This document shows positions 17,064 to 26,271 of a stretch of 64,000 nt of DNA, piece by piece. Within the stretch, counting starts at the first letter, position 1; every line of letters begins with the position of its first letter. A program made the translations under genes and the position numbers. Below the pieces are notes generated by a model. The model worked only from the letters and a program-made list of their open reading frames with translations. It made no database searches and was not told the origin of the DNA. The stretch comes from an uncultured Prevotella sp. (GTDB lineage: Bacteria; Bacteroidota; Bacteroidia; Bacteroidales; Bacteroidaceae), in assembly GCA_947169185.1 (NCBI GenBank), contig CAMVOS010000008.1, positions 1 to 64,000 on the forward strand, in the 5' to 3' direction.

Positions 17064-18188
17064 ATGAGATTTACCGTATCAAGCACTGCGCTAAGCAGCA
17101 AACTCAATGCTCTTTCGAGAGTCATTAACAGTAAAAATTCTCTGCCCATCTTGGCAGACTTCGTATTCGATGTTCAGAATGGTCTCCTGCATCTGACTGC
17201 TTCTGACAGCGAAAATGTGATGAACACCCAGCTGGAGCTGTCTGACAGCGATGGCGATGGTCGTTTCTGTGTTGGTAGCCACGACCTGTTGGAAGCTGTG
17301 AAGGGCTTCTCTGAACAGCCTATCACCTTTGAGGTCGACCAGACCACCAATCTGGCAAAGATCTCTTATCAGAATGGTATGTTCTCTCTGCCCGTAGAGA
17401 GTGCCGACGAGTTCCCCACGTCTCAGGGTGTAGCCATGAATGCTTCGGTCATTACCATTTCTAATGCTTTGTTGGGCGAGAACATCACTCGTTCGCTGTT
17501 TGCCACTGCTCAGGACGAGCTGCGCCCTGTGATGAATGGTATCTATTTCGACTTGACGGCTGAGTATCTGGCTATTGTGGCTTCCGATGGTCATAAGCTG
17601 GTGCGCAATAAGATTATGACGATTCATAGTGACCAGCCTGCTGCATTTATCCTGCCTAAGAAGCCTGCTTCACTGCTGAAGAACCTGCTGGGCAAGGACG
17701 GTGGCGATGTCACCATCCGTTTCGATGAGCGTAATGCACAGATCAACTTCGGTGATGACGAGCTCATTTGCCGTCTCATCGAGGGACGCTATCCTAACTA
17801 CAACAGCGTCATTCCTCAGAACAATCCCAACCAACTCACTGTCGACCGTCTTGGTTTGCAGGCAGCCCTGCGTCGTGTACAGCCTTTTGCCAACGATTCC
17901 AGCAACCTCATTCGCTTCCATGTCGAAGGTGGTACGCTACAGTTGGATGCCGAGGACTATGACTTCTCGAAGACGGCTACTGAGCGTCTGTCATGCTCGT
18001 ATAGCGGACAGCCTATGAGCATTGGTTTCAAGGGCTCTTCGTTCATCGAGATTCTGGGCAACTTCGATTGTCAGGAGGTCATCATCCAGTTGGCCGATCC
18101 CAGTCGCGCTGGTTTGGTACTGCCTTCTGAACAGCCTGAGAATCAGGATGTGCTGATGCTGATGATGCCGATGCTGATCAACGATTAG
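17064..18188 (+). CDS. dnaN: DNA polymerase III beta sliding clamp
   Basis: MRFTVSSTALSSKLNALSRVINSKNSLPILADFVFDV...MMPMLIND. Confidence 0.97.
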   Translation: MRFTVSSTALSSKLNALSRVINSKNSLPILADFVFDVQNGLLHLTASDSENVMNTQLELSDSDGDGRFCVGSHDLLEAVKGFSEQPITFEVDQTTNLAKISYQNGMFSLPVESADEFPTSQGVAMNASVITISNALLGENITRSLFATAQDELRPVMNGIYFDLTAEYLAIVASDGHKLVRNKIMTIHSDQPAAFILPKKPASLLKNLLGKDGGDVTIRFDERNAQINFGDDELICRLIEGRYPNYNSVIPQNNPNQLTVDRLGLQAALRRVQPFANDSSNLIRFHVEGGTLQLDAEDYDFSKTATERLSCSYSGQPMSIGFKGSSFIEILGNFDCQEVIIQLADPSRAGLVLPSEQPENQDVLMLMMPMLIND

Positions 18189-18205
18189 GCGCGCCTAATC
18201 GTTGA
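18178..18205. repeat. 28-bp perfect palindrome overlapping the dnaN stop
   Basis: TCAACGATTAGGCG|CGCCTAATCGTTGA. Confidence 0.95.
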
Positions 18206-18206
18206 C

Positions 18207-18246
18207 ATTGAGAAAATGAGATAATGAGAAATTGAGACATTAAGAC
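18207..18246. repeat. 8-nt tandem repeat between dnaN and the exonuclease gene
   Basis: attgagaa aatgagat aatgagaa attgagac attaagac. Confidence 0.85.
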
Positions 18247-18248
18247 TG

Positions 18249-19061
18249 ATGAAACTGAATTTGACAAAACCACTGGTGGTTTTCGACTTGGAAACCACCG
18301 GTCTTGATATGGTGAAAGACCGTGTCATCCAGATATCATACATCAAGGTATATCCCGATGGTCGTGAGGAACGTGGCAACGAACTCATCAATCCCGAAAA
18401 GCCTCTCGATCCGTTTATCACGCAGTTGACAGGCTTTTCCGATGACGACCTGAAAGACAAGCCCACCTTCAAGCAGCTGGCCAAGAAATTGGAGGAGGTG
18501 TTCAAAGGCAGCGATATTGCTGGTTTCAACTCCAACTTCTTCGATGTGCCCATGCTGGCCGAAGAGTTCCTTCGTGCTGGTGTCGACTTCGATTTCTCGA
18601 AGGCCCGTTTGATTGATGCCTGCACCATCTTTAAGAAGATGGAACGCCGCAATCTGGCTGCAGCCTATAAGTTCTATTGCGGTCGAAAGATGGAGGACGA
18701 TTTCGAGGCCCATCGTGCCGATCAGGATACGGAGGCTACCTATCGTGTGCTGATGGGCGAGCTTGATATGTATGCCCCTGGTGCCAACGAGGATGCCGAG
18801 AAGGTGCTTGAGAACGATATGGACAAGTTGGCCGAGTTCTCGCGTCAGAACGATAATGTCGATTTCGCTGGCCGTATTGTGTGGGCCGATGTCAATGGTG
18901 TCCGTACCGAGGTCTTCAATTTCGGTAAGCACAAGGGCCTGCCTGTTGCCCAGGTGCTGCGCATGGATCCCGGCTACTACAGCTGGGTGCTCGCTGGCGA
19001 TTTCACCTATAACACCAAGCAGGTATTAACGCGTATCCGTCTTAGAGAAGCAAACAAATAA
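18249..19061 (+). CDS. 3'-5' exonuclease (DnaQ-like)
   Basis: VVFDLETTGLDMVKDRVIQIS; GFNSNFFDVPML; HRADQDTEATYRVL. Confidence 0.93.
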   Translation: MKLNLTKPLVVFDLETTGLDMVKDRVIQISYIKVYPDGREERGNELINPEKPLDPFITQLTGFSDDDLKDKPTFKQLAKKLEEVFKGSDIAGFNSNFFDVPMLAEEFLRAGVDFDFSKARLIDACTIFKKMERRNLAAAYKFYCGRKMEDDFEAHRADQDTEATYRVLMGELDMYAPGANEDAEKVLENDMDKLAEFSRQNDNVDFAGRIVWADVNGVRTEVFNFGKHKGLPVAQVLRMDPGYYSWVLAGDFTYNTKQVLTRIRLREANK

Positions 19062-19063
19062 GA

Positions 19064-20290
19064 ATGTTAAAGGGTAAGAAGATCGTACTGGGCATTACGG
19101 GTTCTATCGCAGCCTATAAGGCCTGTCTCATAATTCGTGGTCTGGTGAAGGCTGGTGCCGAGGTGCAGGTTGTCATCACCCCTGCCGGTAAGGAGTTTAT
19201 CACCCCCATCACGCTGTCGGCACTCACGCACAAACCTGTCATCAGCGACTTCTTCTCGCAGCGCGATGGCACGTGGCACTCCCATGTCGCCCTGGGTTTG
19301 TGGGCTGATGCCATGCTTATCGCTCCCTGCACAGCTTCTACGTTAGGCAAGATGGCCAATGGCGTTGCCGACAATATGCTCATCACCACCTATCTCTCCA
19401 TGAAGGCCCCTGTCTTCATTGCCCCGGCCATGGATCTCGATATGTTCCAGCATCCTACTACCCAGCAGAACATGGAGCGCCTCAGAAGTTTTGGCAATCA
19501 CATCATCGAGCCTGCCACCGGTTTCCTTGCCTCTGGTCTTGAGGGCAAGGGCCGCATGGAGGAACCAGAGAAAATCGTTGATTTTCTAAATGAGAAATTA
19601 GGAAATGTAGACAATGAGACATCTCTCACCTCCCTGCGCGGTAAGCGCATCATGATTACCGCTGGTCCTACCTATGAGCGTATTGATCCTGTTCGCTTTA
19701 TTGGCAACTACTCCAGTGGCAAGATGGGCTTCGCCTTGGCTGAGGAGTGTGCCCGTCGTGGTGCCGAGGTCACCCTTATCACTGGTCCCGTGAATGCTCA
19801 ATTCTCCCTCCTCCCTCCTCCTTCTTCCCTCCACCGCGTGGACGTGGAGTCTTGTCAGCAGATGTACGACGCAGCCACCGCAGCTTTTCCCCAGATGGAT
19901 GCCGCCATCCTTTGTGCTGCTGTTGCTGACTTCCGGCCTGAGCATGTCGCTGATAAGAAAATCAAAAGGGTGGGGCAGACCATGGACATCCATCTGGTTC
20001 CCAATCCCGATATTGCTGCCACTTTGGGGCAGATGAAGTGTGATGGTCAGGTTCTTGTGGGTTTTGCCTTGGAGACCAACGACGAGGAGGCTAATGCCCA
20101 GCGTAAACTCGAAAAGAAGAACCTTGATTTCATTGTCCTTAATTCCTTGCGCAATGAAGGCACCTGCTTCCGCTCTGACGACAACCAGATCTCCATCATC
20201 TCCCGCTCTGGTACTCAGCACGACTACGAGTGCAAGCCCAAATCCCAAGTCGCCGCAGATATCATAGACGAACTTTCAAAGTTTTTTTAG
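19064..20290 (+). CDS. coaBC: Bifunctional phosphopantothenoylcysteine decarboxylase/synthase
   Basis: LGITGSIAAYKA; APAMDLDMFQHPTTQQN; ITAGPTYERIDPVRFIGNYSSGKMG. Confidence 0.97.
   Translation: MLKGKKIVLGITGSIAAYKACLIIRGLVKAGAEVQVVITPAGKEFITPITLSALTHKPVISDFFSQRDGTWHSHVALGLWADAMLIAPCTASTLGKMANGVADNMLITTYLSMKAPVFIAPAMDLDMFQHPTTQQNMERLRSFGNHIIEPATGFLASGLEGKGRMEEPEKIVDFLNEKLGNVDNETSLTSLRGKRIMITAGPTYERIDPVRFIGNYSSGKMGFALAEECARRGAEVTLITGPVNAQFSLLPPPSSLHRVDVESCQQMYDAATAAFPQMDAAILCAAVADFRPEHVADKKIKRVGQTMDIHLVPNPDIAATLGQMKCDGQVLVGFALETNDEEANAQRKLEKKNLDFIVLNSLRNEGTCFRSDDNQISIISRSGTQHDYECKPKSQVAADIIDELSKFF
19801..19833. repeat. Heptamer tandem repeat (CTCCCTC)n inside coaBC
   Basis: ctccctc ctccctc ctccttc ttccctc; encodes FSLLPPPSSLHR. 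Confidence 0.8.
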
Positions 20291-20305
20291 ACTCTCCGCA
20301 TAATG

Positions 20306-20338
20306 AAAAACGCTATCAGTTTTTGATAGCGTTTTTTT
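20306..20338 (+). terminator. Rho-independent terminator (coaBC)
   Basis: AAAAACGCTATCA-gtttt-TGATAGCGTTTTTTT. Confidence 0.9.
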
Positions 20339-20344
20339 ATGGGT

Positions 20345-21406
20345 TTACTTCAATGATAGCTTCATGAAGACCGGATAGTGGTCGGAATAGGTCAGCTCCG
20401 TCTTGTAGTAGGAGAGACCCTTCAAAGCCTCGTCGTGGAAGATGTAGTCGATACGTACGGGCTTCTTGCTGGCACGGTAGGTCTGGGCCCATCCTGAACC
20501 GCACTCCTTGAAACCGTCGACCATGTTGCCCAATACCGTATTGTAGACAAATGAATACGGGACGTCGTTGAAGTCGCCACAGAGAATAACAGGCTTTTCT
20601 GACGCACGGACCTCATTGGCTACCATGATAGCCTGACCGGCACGGAACATCATCCCCAGCATGTAGTTGCCAAAGATGGCTTCGAAGAATCTGTTGGAGT
20701 CGACATCAATGCCCTGCGCCTGTAGCTTGCCGGCTTTATGGAGTGTGCGGTTGATACCTGTGGTCTCGAGGTGGATGTTGAAAACACGGATCTGCTCACC
20801 ACGGACATCGATATCTGCCCACATGGCGCTGTTGTTGGTCTCCTCAAAGAGAATCTTCCGAGTGCCCTTGATGGGGTAACGGCTATAGATGACCATATCC
20901 TCGCGACCGACAGCCATATAAGGGAAATACTCCTTGTAGCTGTCGGAGTTCTTCTTGTCGCCACTGACATCATTATACTCCTGCATACAGAGCACATCGA
21001 CATTCTGGCGACGCATCTCGGCCAGGATATCCTGCGCCATGAATCCTGACGTCTCGCGATTGAACATAAACACGTTATATGTGGCCACCTTGATGCCAGG
21101 TTGTGCGTCGGCACTCTTGTCGAGGGAACGGAACTGCCACATGGTACCTATATACGGTATGCAGCAGGCGATGGTGATGGCAGGAATAAGCATAAAGAGC
21201 CACTTGCGGCGTATGAGCCAATAGACGAGCATGATAACATTGCCCAGAATAAGAAGGGGCAACATGTAAACCAGGATGGCTCGTGCCGAGTGTCCGACAG
21301 GACTGACGTTACCGCCAAACAGGGCTGCAATCGTGAAAATGGTCAGTATGGCCTGCACTGTCAGTAACATGGCAGCGACATACTTCATGACAGCTAATCT
21401 TCCCAT
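20345..21406 (-). CDS. Endonuclease/exonuclease/phosphatase family protein with N-terminal TM segments
   Basis: VATYNVFMFN, VLCMQEYNDVSG, ILCGDFNDVPYSFVY, YSDHYPV. Confidence 0.9.
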   Translation of the reverse strand: MGRLAVMKYVAAMLLTVQAILTIFTIAALFGGNVSPVGHSARAILVYMLPLLILGNVIMLVYWLIRRKWLFMLIPAITIACCIPYIGTMWQFRSLDKSADAQPGIKVATYNVFMFNRETSGFMAQDILAEMRRQNVDVLCMQEYNDVSGDKKNSDSYKEYFPYMAVGREDMVIYSRYPIKGTRKILFEETNNSAMWADIDVRGEQIRVFNIHLETTGINRTLHKAGKLQAQGIDVDSNRFFEAIFGNYMLGMMFRAGQAIMVANEVRASEKPVILCGDFNDVPYSFVYNTVLGNMVDGFKECGSGWAQTYRASKKPVRIDYIFHDEALKGLSYYKTELTYSDHYPVFMKLSLK

Positions 21407-21430
21407 TATGATTTCGTATTAATCTATAGC

Positions 21431-22687
21431 TTATTCTAATCCTTGAACATACTTACCGACAGTGTCGAGCAGGTCTTCCACACGGAAAGGCTTGGCGAGG
21501 AACTCGTCGCAGCCTGCAGACCTGGCCTCACGGATGTTTTCGTCGAAGGCATAGGCGGAAAGGGCTACGATGGGTATCTCGTGGTTGACCTCCTTGATGA
21601 TACGGGTAGCATCCAAACCATTCATATCCGGCATACGGATATCCATCAGAATCAGGTCGGGGTGCTCGTCTTCACAGAGCGTAACGGCTTCAATACCATT
21701 GTGGGCTCTTAACAGGCGGTAGCGCTTTGCCAGCACGATGCGTACCAGTTCGTAGTTGGAGTCCTCGTCTTCGGCCACCAAGATGAGTGGCGCATTCTGC
21801 ACGTTGGTCTTTGTGCTGACACGTATGGTGCGTGAATTGGTGGTGATGCGGGAGTTCTTCTGCAGTCCACCGATGGTGCCTTCGAAGGGAAGGGTGAAAC
21901 GGAAGGTAGAGCCTTCGCCCAGCTTCGAGGATACCGTGATATTGCCGTGCATCTTCTCGACAATAATCTTACAAAGTGCCAGGCCCAAACCGTAGCCGTT
22001 CTGCTGTTCGGCATCGCGTGAGACGTAGGTCTGGAAGATGTGCTGGATGTCCTCAGGGGCAATGCCTGAACCGGTATCGGAGACATAGAATTCTACCTCC
22101 TGACCATCATTGATAAGTCGGTAGCCATAATTGATGGTACCCTTGGAGGTGTGTTTTAGCGCGTTGCTGATGAGGTTCGAAAACACCTGCGTCAGACGGT
22201 TCTGGTCAGTGTTCAGCGTCACCTTCATGTTGGGTTGCGACCATTGCAGGTTGACCGTATCGGGACAACGGAACTTGAACATGAGCTGAATGCCCCTGCA
22301 CATCTCGTTGAGGTCGGTCATCTGCTTCTTGATGGCAATCTCACCGGCTTCCACACGTGACAAATCAAGGATCTCGTTGATGAGTGCCAATACACGGCCA
22401 TTATTGCTTTCAATAATCTCCATGTACTTCATACGGTCTTCAGGCGAATCGGTCTCGGCCATGACGCGTGAGAATCCTTCGATAGCATTGAGGGGTGTGC
22501 GAATCTCATGACTCATGTTAGCCAGGAATAGAGACTTCATCTTGCTGGCTTTCTCAGCCTTTTGCGCCATCGTCTCGTATTCGGCTAATTTTTTACGCGC
22601 CTCCTCCAGTTCTTTCTCTACAGCGCGTTTTGTTTCGTTAGCTTCTGCTATTTTCTGAAGCAGAACTTCACGTTCTTCTTGACTCAT
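21431..22687 (-). CDS. Hybrid histidine kinase/response regulator (no obvious sensor domain)
   Basis: FLANMSHEIRTPLNAI (HisKA), HATPase motifs (DTGSGIAPEDI, GLGLALCK), C-terminal REC (LILMDIRMPDMNG). Confidence 0.93.
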   Translation of the reverse strand: MSQEEREVLLQKIAEANETKRAVEKELEEARKKLAEYETMAQKAEKASKMKSLFLANMSHEIRTPLNAIEGFSRVMAETDSPEDRMKYMEIIESNNGRVLALINEILDLSRVEAGEIAIKKQMTDLNEMCRGIQLMFKFRCPDTVNLQWSQPNMKVTLNTDQNRLTQVFSNLISNALKHTSKGTINYGYRLINDGQEVEFYVSDTGSGIAPEDIQHIFQTYVSRDAEQQNGYGLGLALCKIIVEKMHGNITVSSKLGEGSTFRFTLPFEGTIGGLQKNSRITTNSRTIRVSTKTNVQNAPLILVAEDEDSNYELVRIVLAKRYRLLRAHNGIEAVTLCEDEHPDLILMDIRMPDMNGLDATRIIKEVNHEIPIVALSAYAFDENIREARSAGCDEFLAKPFRVEDLLDTVGKYVQGLE

Positions 22688-22770
22688 ATCTTGCTATCCG
22701 TACATAAACCGCTGCAAAGTTACGACAAAATTATGAAATATGAAAATTTTTGAGGATTTTTCTGCGCTTT

Positions 22771-23967
22771 TTATCCTCTTTTTGCTTTTTCCCATGTTCC
22801 GCCTCCACGATGGCTGTACAGATAGGGAATGCCGGCAAAGACATTCATATTCATAAACAGAAAGTAGTAGGGCACATAGAGCCACTTGCTCCGGTGGCCT
22901 TTCTGTTCCAGCCAATAGCCGCACAGGGCAGCCACATAGAACAGGATCTGGAGCATCCAAATGACGGTATACACGGTACCCGCCTTCAGCATAACCAATG
23001 CAACATTGAGTGGGATGAGTGCCATAAGGGCAAAGGGGGTGATGCTCCAGCGTAACACACGATGGCTCACAAACTGGAAAGCCACAACAGGGCGGCGGAA
23101 GGGGTTCATCATTCGCCGTAGCCACCAGCTGCTTTGCAGACCACCAGCGGCAATACGCCGTTTGCGTTTGGACTCCTCCTGAAGGTCGGCAGAGCCGTAT
23201 TCCATCGCATAGGCATCACTGGTATAGGCTATCTTATAGCCCTTGTCGACCATCTCCATGGACATGACAAAATCGTCGAGCAGGGCATTCTCGGGCATAG
23301 GTTCGTAGAGGGCGGTGCGGATGGCATTCAGCTCACCGGCAGCACCCATGGCACTGTAGAGCTCGCTATCCATGCGCTTCAGGGCACTCTCGTATTGCCA
23401 ATACAAGCCTTCGCCCTCGGCAGCAGCCTGTCCCTCGTGGCGCGCCATGACACGTTTCTCGCCAGCCACACAAGCCACCAGGGGATCTTGCATCAGACGG
23501 ACTATCTCGCGGATGGCTCCCGTGTTCACCATGGTGTTGGCATCGGTCATGACCGTGATGTCGCTCTTGACCATTGACAGACCGTGGTTCAGCGCTGCCG
23601 TCTTGCCTTTGCGCTCGGGGGAGAAGACAATCTCCACGTCAGGATAGGCCTTCAGACATTCGTTGGTATTGTCAGACGAACCATCGGTGACCCACATGAT
23701 GTGTAACTTGTCCTTGGGGTAGTCCAGCTGGTGGATATCCTTCATCTTCAGGTCTACCACGTCTTGTTCGTTGTAGGCACAGACCATGAAGGTCACTTCT
23801 GGCAGTTCAGCATCGTCAGCGGGCAAAGCCTTCCTCTCAGCCTTGCCCCTCACGATACGTTTCAGTTGGACTAACAGCCATAGCAGCATGCCATATCCCA
23901 GATAGGTGTAGAATACGAGGAATGCGCATATCCAGAATGCGGTCTTCAATGCTACCATAACTATCAA
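22771..23967 (-). CDS. Membrane family 2 glycosyltransferase
   Basis: TM helices; EVTFMVCAYNEQDVVDLK, VTDGSSDNTNECL, MTDANTMV, QWW-like RRIAAGGLQSSWW. Confidence 0.9.
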   Translation of the reverse strand: MIVMVALKTAFWICAFLVFYTYLGYGMLLWLLVQLKRIVRGKAERKALPADDAELPEVTFMVCAYNEQDVVDLKMKDIHQLDYPKDKLHIMWVTDGSSDNTNECLKAYPDVEIVFSPERKGKTAALNHGLSMVKSDITVMTDANTMVNTGAIREIVRLMQDPLVACVAGEKRVMARHEGQAAAEGEGLYWQYESALKRMDSELYSAMGAAGELNAIRTALYEPMPENALLDDFVMSMEMVDKGYKIAYTSDAYAMEYGSADLQEESKRKRRIAAGGLQSSWWLRRMMNPFRRPVVAFQFVSHRVLRWSITPFALMALIPLNVALVMLKAGTVYTVIWMLQILFYVAALCGYWLEQKGHRSKWLYVPYYFLFMNMNVFAGIPYLYSHRGGGTWEKAKRG

Positions 23968-23984
23968 TGTTTAATGCTTAATGC

Positions 23985-25565
23985 TTAAGAATTGCTCTCG
24001 ACTTCTTCCTGCATGTCGATGAACTGCTGGTCCTTGTCGTAGAATTCGTACTGCAGGAAAGCCAGCTTCTGCGAGGGGATGATGCGCACGCCCATGCCAT
24101 ATTTCATCTGCCACTGGCGCTTAAGCGACCAGAAGCCCTGATTGATGTAGGCGGCAACATAGGGGTGCACATGTAGGAAGAATCTGCGGATACCAATCTT
24201 GTTGACCAGACGGTCAATCTTGCTCTCCAGTTGATCCGTAAACAGGATAGACGACTTGATTTTGCCCTTGCCAAAGCAGGTGGGGCAGGTCTCCTCGACA
24301 TTGACATCCATAGCCGGACGAACACGCTGGCGCGTGATTTGCATCAGTCCGAACTTGCTGAGTGGCAGGATGTTGTGGCGTGCTCTGTCTTTCTGCATGT
24401 TCTTGCACATGCGCTCATAGAGCATCTGACGGTCTTCAGCCAGATTCATATCGATGAAGTCTACCACGATGATGCCGCCCATATCGCGTAGTCGCAGCTG
24501 GCGTGCCAGCTCGTCGGCAGCACCGAGGTTCACCTCCAGTGCGTTGGCTTCCTGACCATTTTCGGCGCGAGTACGGTTGCCCGAGTTCACATCTACCACA
24601 TGCATGGCTTCTGTCTGCTGGATGATGAGATAGGCGCCGCGTTTGTAATTCACCGTCTTGCCAAAGCTCGACTTGAGCTGCTTGGTGACGTTGAAGTTGT
24701 CGAAGATGGGCATCGTACCATTGTATTTCTTGACGATGTCCTTCTTGTCGGGCGCTATCAGAGTCACATAATCCTTCACCTGGTTGTAGATGTCGTCATC
24801 ATTGACATAGATGCCATCATACGTTGGGTCGAACACGTCGCGTAGCAGGGCAACGGCTCTGCCGGTCTCCTCAAAGCATAGCTGTGGCGTCTTGGTGGCC
24901 TTCTGCGCTTTGGTGATGGTGTCTTCCCATCGTTTCATGAGCACCTTCAGTTCTGCGTCGAGCTCTGCCACACGCTTGCCTTCGGCCGATGTACGAACAA
25001 TAATACCGAAGTTCTTGGGGCGGATGCTCTGCATGAGCTGTTTCAGTCGGGTGCGCTCCTCGCTTTTCTTGATTTTAGAGGATACAGAGACTTTATCACC
25101 GAAAGGCATCAGCACCATGAAGCGTCCTGCAAAGCTGAGCTCGCAGCTCAGACGCGGGCCTTTGGTGTTGATGGGTTCCTTGACCACCTGTACCAGTATC
25201 TCCTGACCCTGTTTCAACGTGGTCTGGACACTGCCCTCTTTCGGCAGGTCGGGCAGACGGGTGGCTTTCGAGATGGGATAAAGTTTCTTCTTGTCGCTTT
25301 GTACCTGTTTCAGATACTTTTCGTAAGAGCTGAATTGAGTGCCGAGGTCAAGATAGTGCAAGAAGGCATCGCGCTCTGAGCCTACCTCCACGAAGCAGGC
25401 ATTCAGGCCGGGCATGAGCTTACGCACACGCCCCAGATAGATGTTGCCTACAGAGTAGCTAGCCTCTTCTCGCTTCTCGTTCTGGTATTCCACCAGGTCC
25501 TTGTCTTCGAGCAGGGCTATCGATATCTCTTTAGGCTGAACGTCGATGATTACTTCACTTGTCAT
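23985..25565 (-). CDS. rng: Rne/Rng family ribonuclease (RNase G)
   Basis: VGNIYLGRVRKLMPGLNACFVEVGSERDAFLHYLDL; IIVVDFIDM; CPTCFGKG. Confidence 0.95.
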   Translation of the reverse strand: MTSEVIIDVQPKEISIALLEDKDLVEYQNEKREEASYSVGNIYLGRVRKLMPGLNACFVEVGSERDAFLHYLDLGTQFSSYEKYLKQVQSDKKKLYPISKATRLPDLPKEGSVQTTLKQGQEILVQVVKEPINTKGPRLSCELSFAGRFMVLMPFGDKVSVSSKIKKSEERTRLKQLMQSIRPKNFGIIVRTSAEGKRVAELDAELKVLMKRWEDTITKAQKATKTPQLCFEETGRAVALLRDVFDPTYDGIYVNDDDIYNQVKDYVTLIAPDKKDIVKKYNGTMPIFDNFNVTKQLKSSFGKTVNYKRGAYLIIQQTEAMHVVDVNSGNRTRAENGQEANALEVNLGAADELARQLRLRDMGGIIVVDFIDMNLAEDRQMLYERMCKNMQKDRARHNILPLSKFGLMQITRQRVRPAMDVNVEETCPTCFGKGKIKSSILFTDQLESKIDRLVNKIGIRRFFLHVHPYVAAYINQGFWSLKRQWQMKYGMGVRIIPSQKLAFLQYEFYDKDQQFIDMQEEVESNS

Positions 25566-25601
25566 GAACTATTAACTCTAAACGTTTAACTCTTAACTGA
25601 A

Positions 25602-25648
25602 GAAGGAGCGCTCTCGGCTCTGCTTTCTCCTGCCGATTGCACTCCTTC
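25602..25648. repeat. Imperfect inverted repeat between rng and the COX24-like gene
   Basis: GAAGGAG(25602-25608)...TCGGC(25614-18)...GCCGA(25632-36)...CTCCTTC(25642-25648). Confidence 0.6.
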
Positions 25649-25681
25649 CATACGTTTCTTTTCTCTGTTGGTCACCAGAGC

Positions 25682-25771
25682 TTACTTGCTCTTATGACGA
25701 TTCTTGCGCAGTCTCTTCTTACGCTTGTGAGTAGCCATCTTGTGGCCCTTCTTCTTTTTTCCGTTTGGCAT
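25682..25771 (-). CDS. 29-aa very basic peptide, AURKAIP1/COX24 (mS38)-like, not in the ORF track
   Basis: Translation MPNGKKKKGHKMATHKRKKRLRKNRHKSK*; matches the Bacteroidetes peptide annotated with the AURKAIP1/COX24 domain. Confidence 0.8.
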   Translation of the reverse strand: MPNGKKKKGHKMATHKRKKRLRKNRHKSK

Positions 25772-25810
25772 AATGTATAACTTATTAAATAATTTTGTGT
25801 GATATTATTT

Positions 25811-26086
25811 TTACTTCATCTTCTCTACAAAGCTCTTAGCGGGCTTGAAGTGAGGAATATCATGGGCATCGATCACCAATGTGGTGTTCTTAGAGATATT
25901 ACGAGCGGTCTTCTTGGCACGATGCTTGACAGTAAACGTACCAAAACCACGCAGGTACACATTTTCTTTGTTCTCGGCCATGCAGACGCGAATCTCTTCC
26001 ATAAAGGCCTCTACAGTAGCTGAAACATCCTTCTTGGGAAGGCCTGTATCTTCAGCGATTTTGTTGATAATATCTGCTTTTGTCAT
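25811..26086 (-). CDS. HU family DNA-binding protein
   Basis: MTKADIINKIAEDTGLPKKDVSATVEAFMEEIRVCMAENKENVYLRGFGTFTVKHRAKKTARNISKNT. Confidence 0.95.
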   Translation of the reverse strand: MTKADIINKIAEDTGLPKKDVSATVEAFMEEIRVCMAENKENVYLRGFGTFTVKHRAKKTARNISKNTTLVIDAHDIPHFKPAKSFVEKMK

Positions 26087-26271
26087 TGTTGTTTTTATTG
26101 TTAAATCGTATTTCGGACTGCAAAGTTACTAATTTTCAGTGGGATATAAAAATATTATTAGCTTTTTTTTTGCTAAAAAGGCTAATTTTTTTTCTTTTAC
26201 CTTGTTTTTGACCTTACTTTCTAACTCCTTATATATTATTAAGGTACGTGTACGCGAACCCGGAGAAGCCA

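Noticed and set aside
21431-22687. Sensor-less hybrid kinase as a novel system
   Set aside because: Standard HisKA-HATPase-REC architecture with N-terminal coiled coil; common in Bacteroidales.
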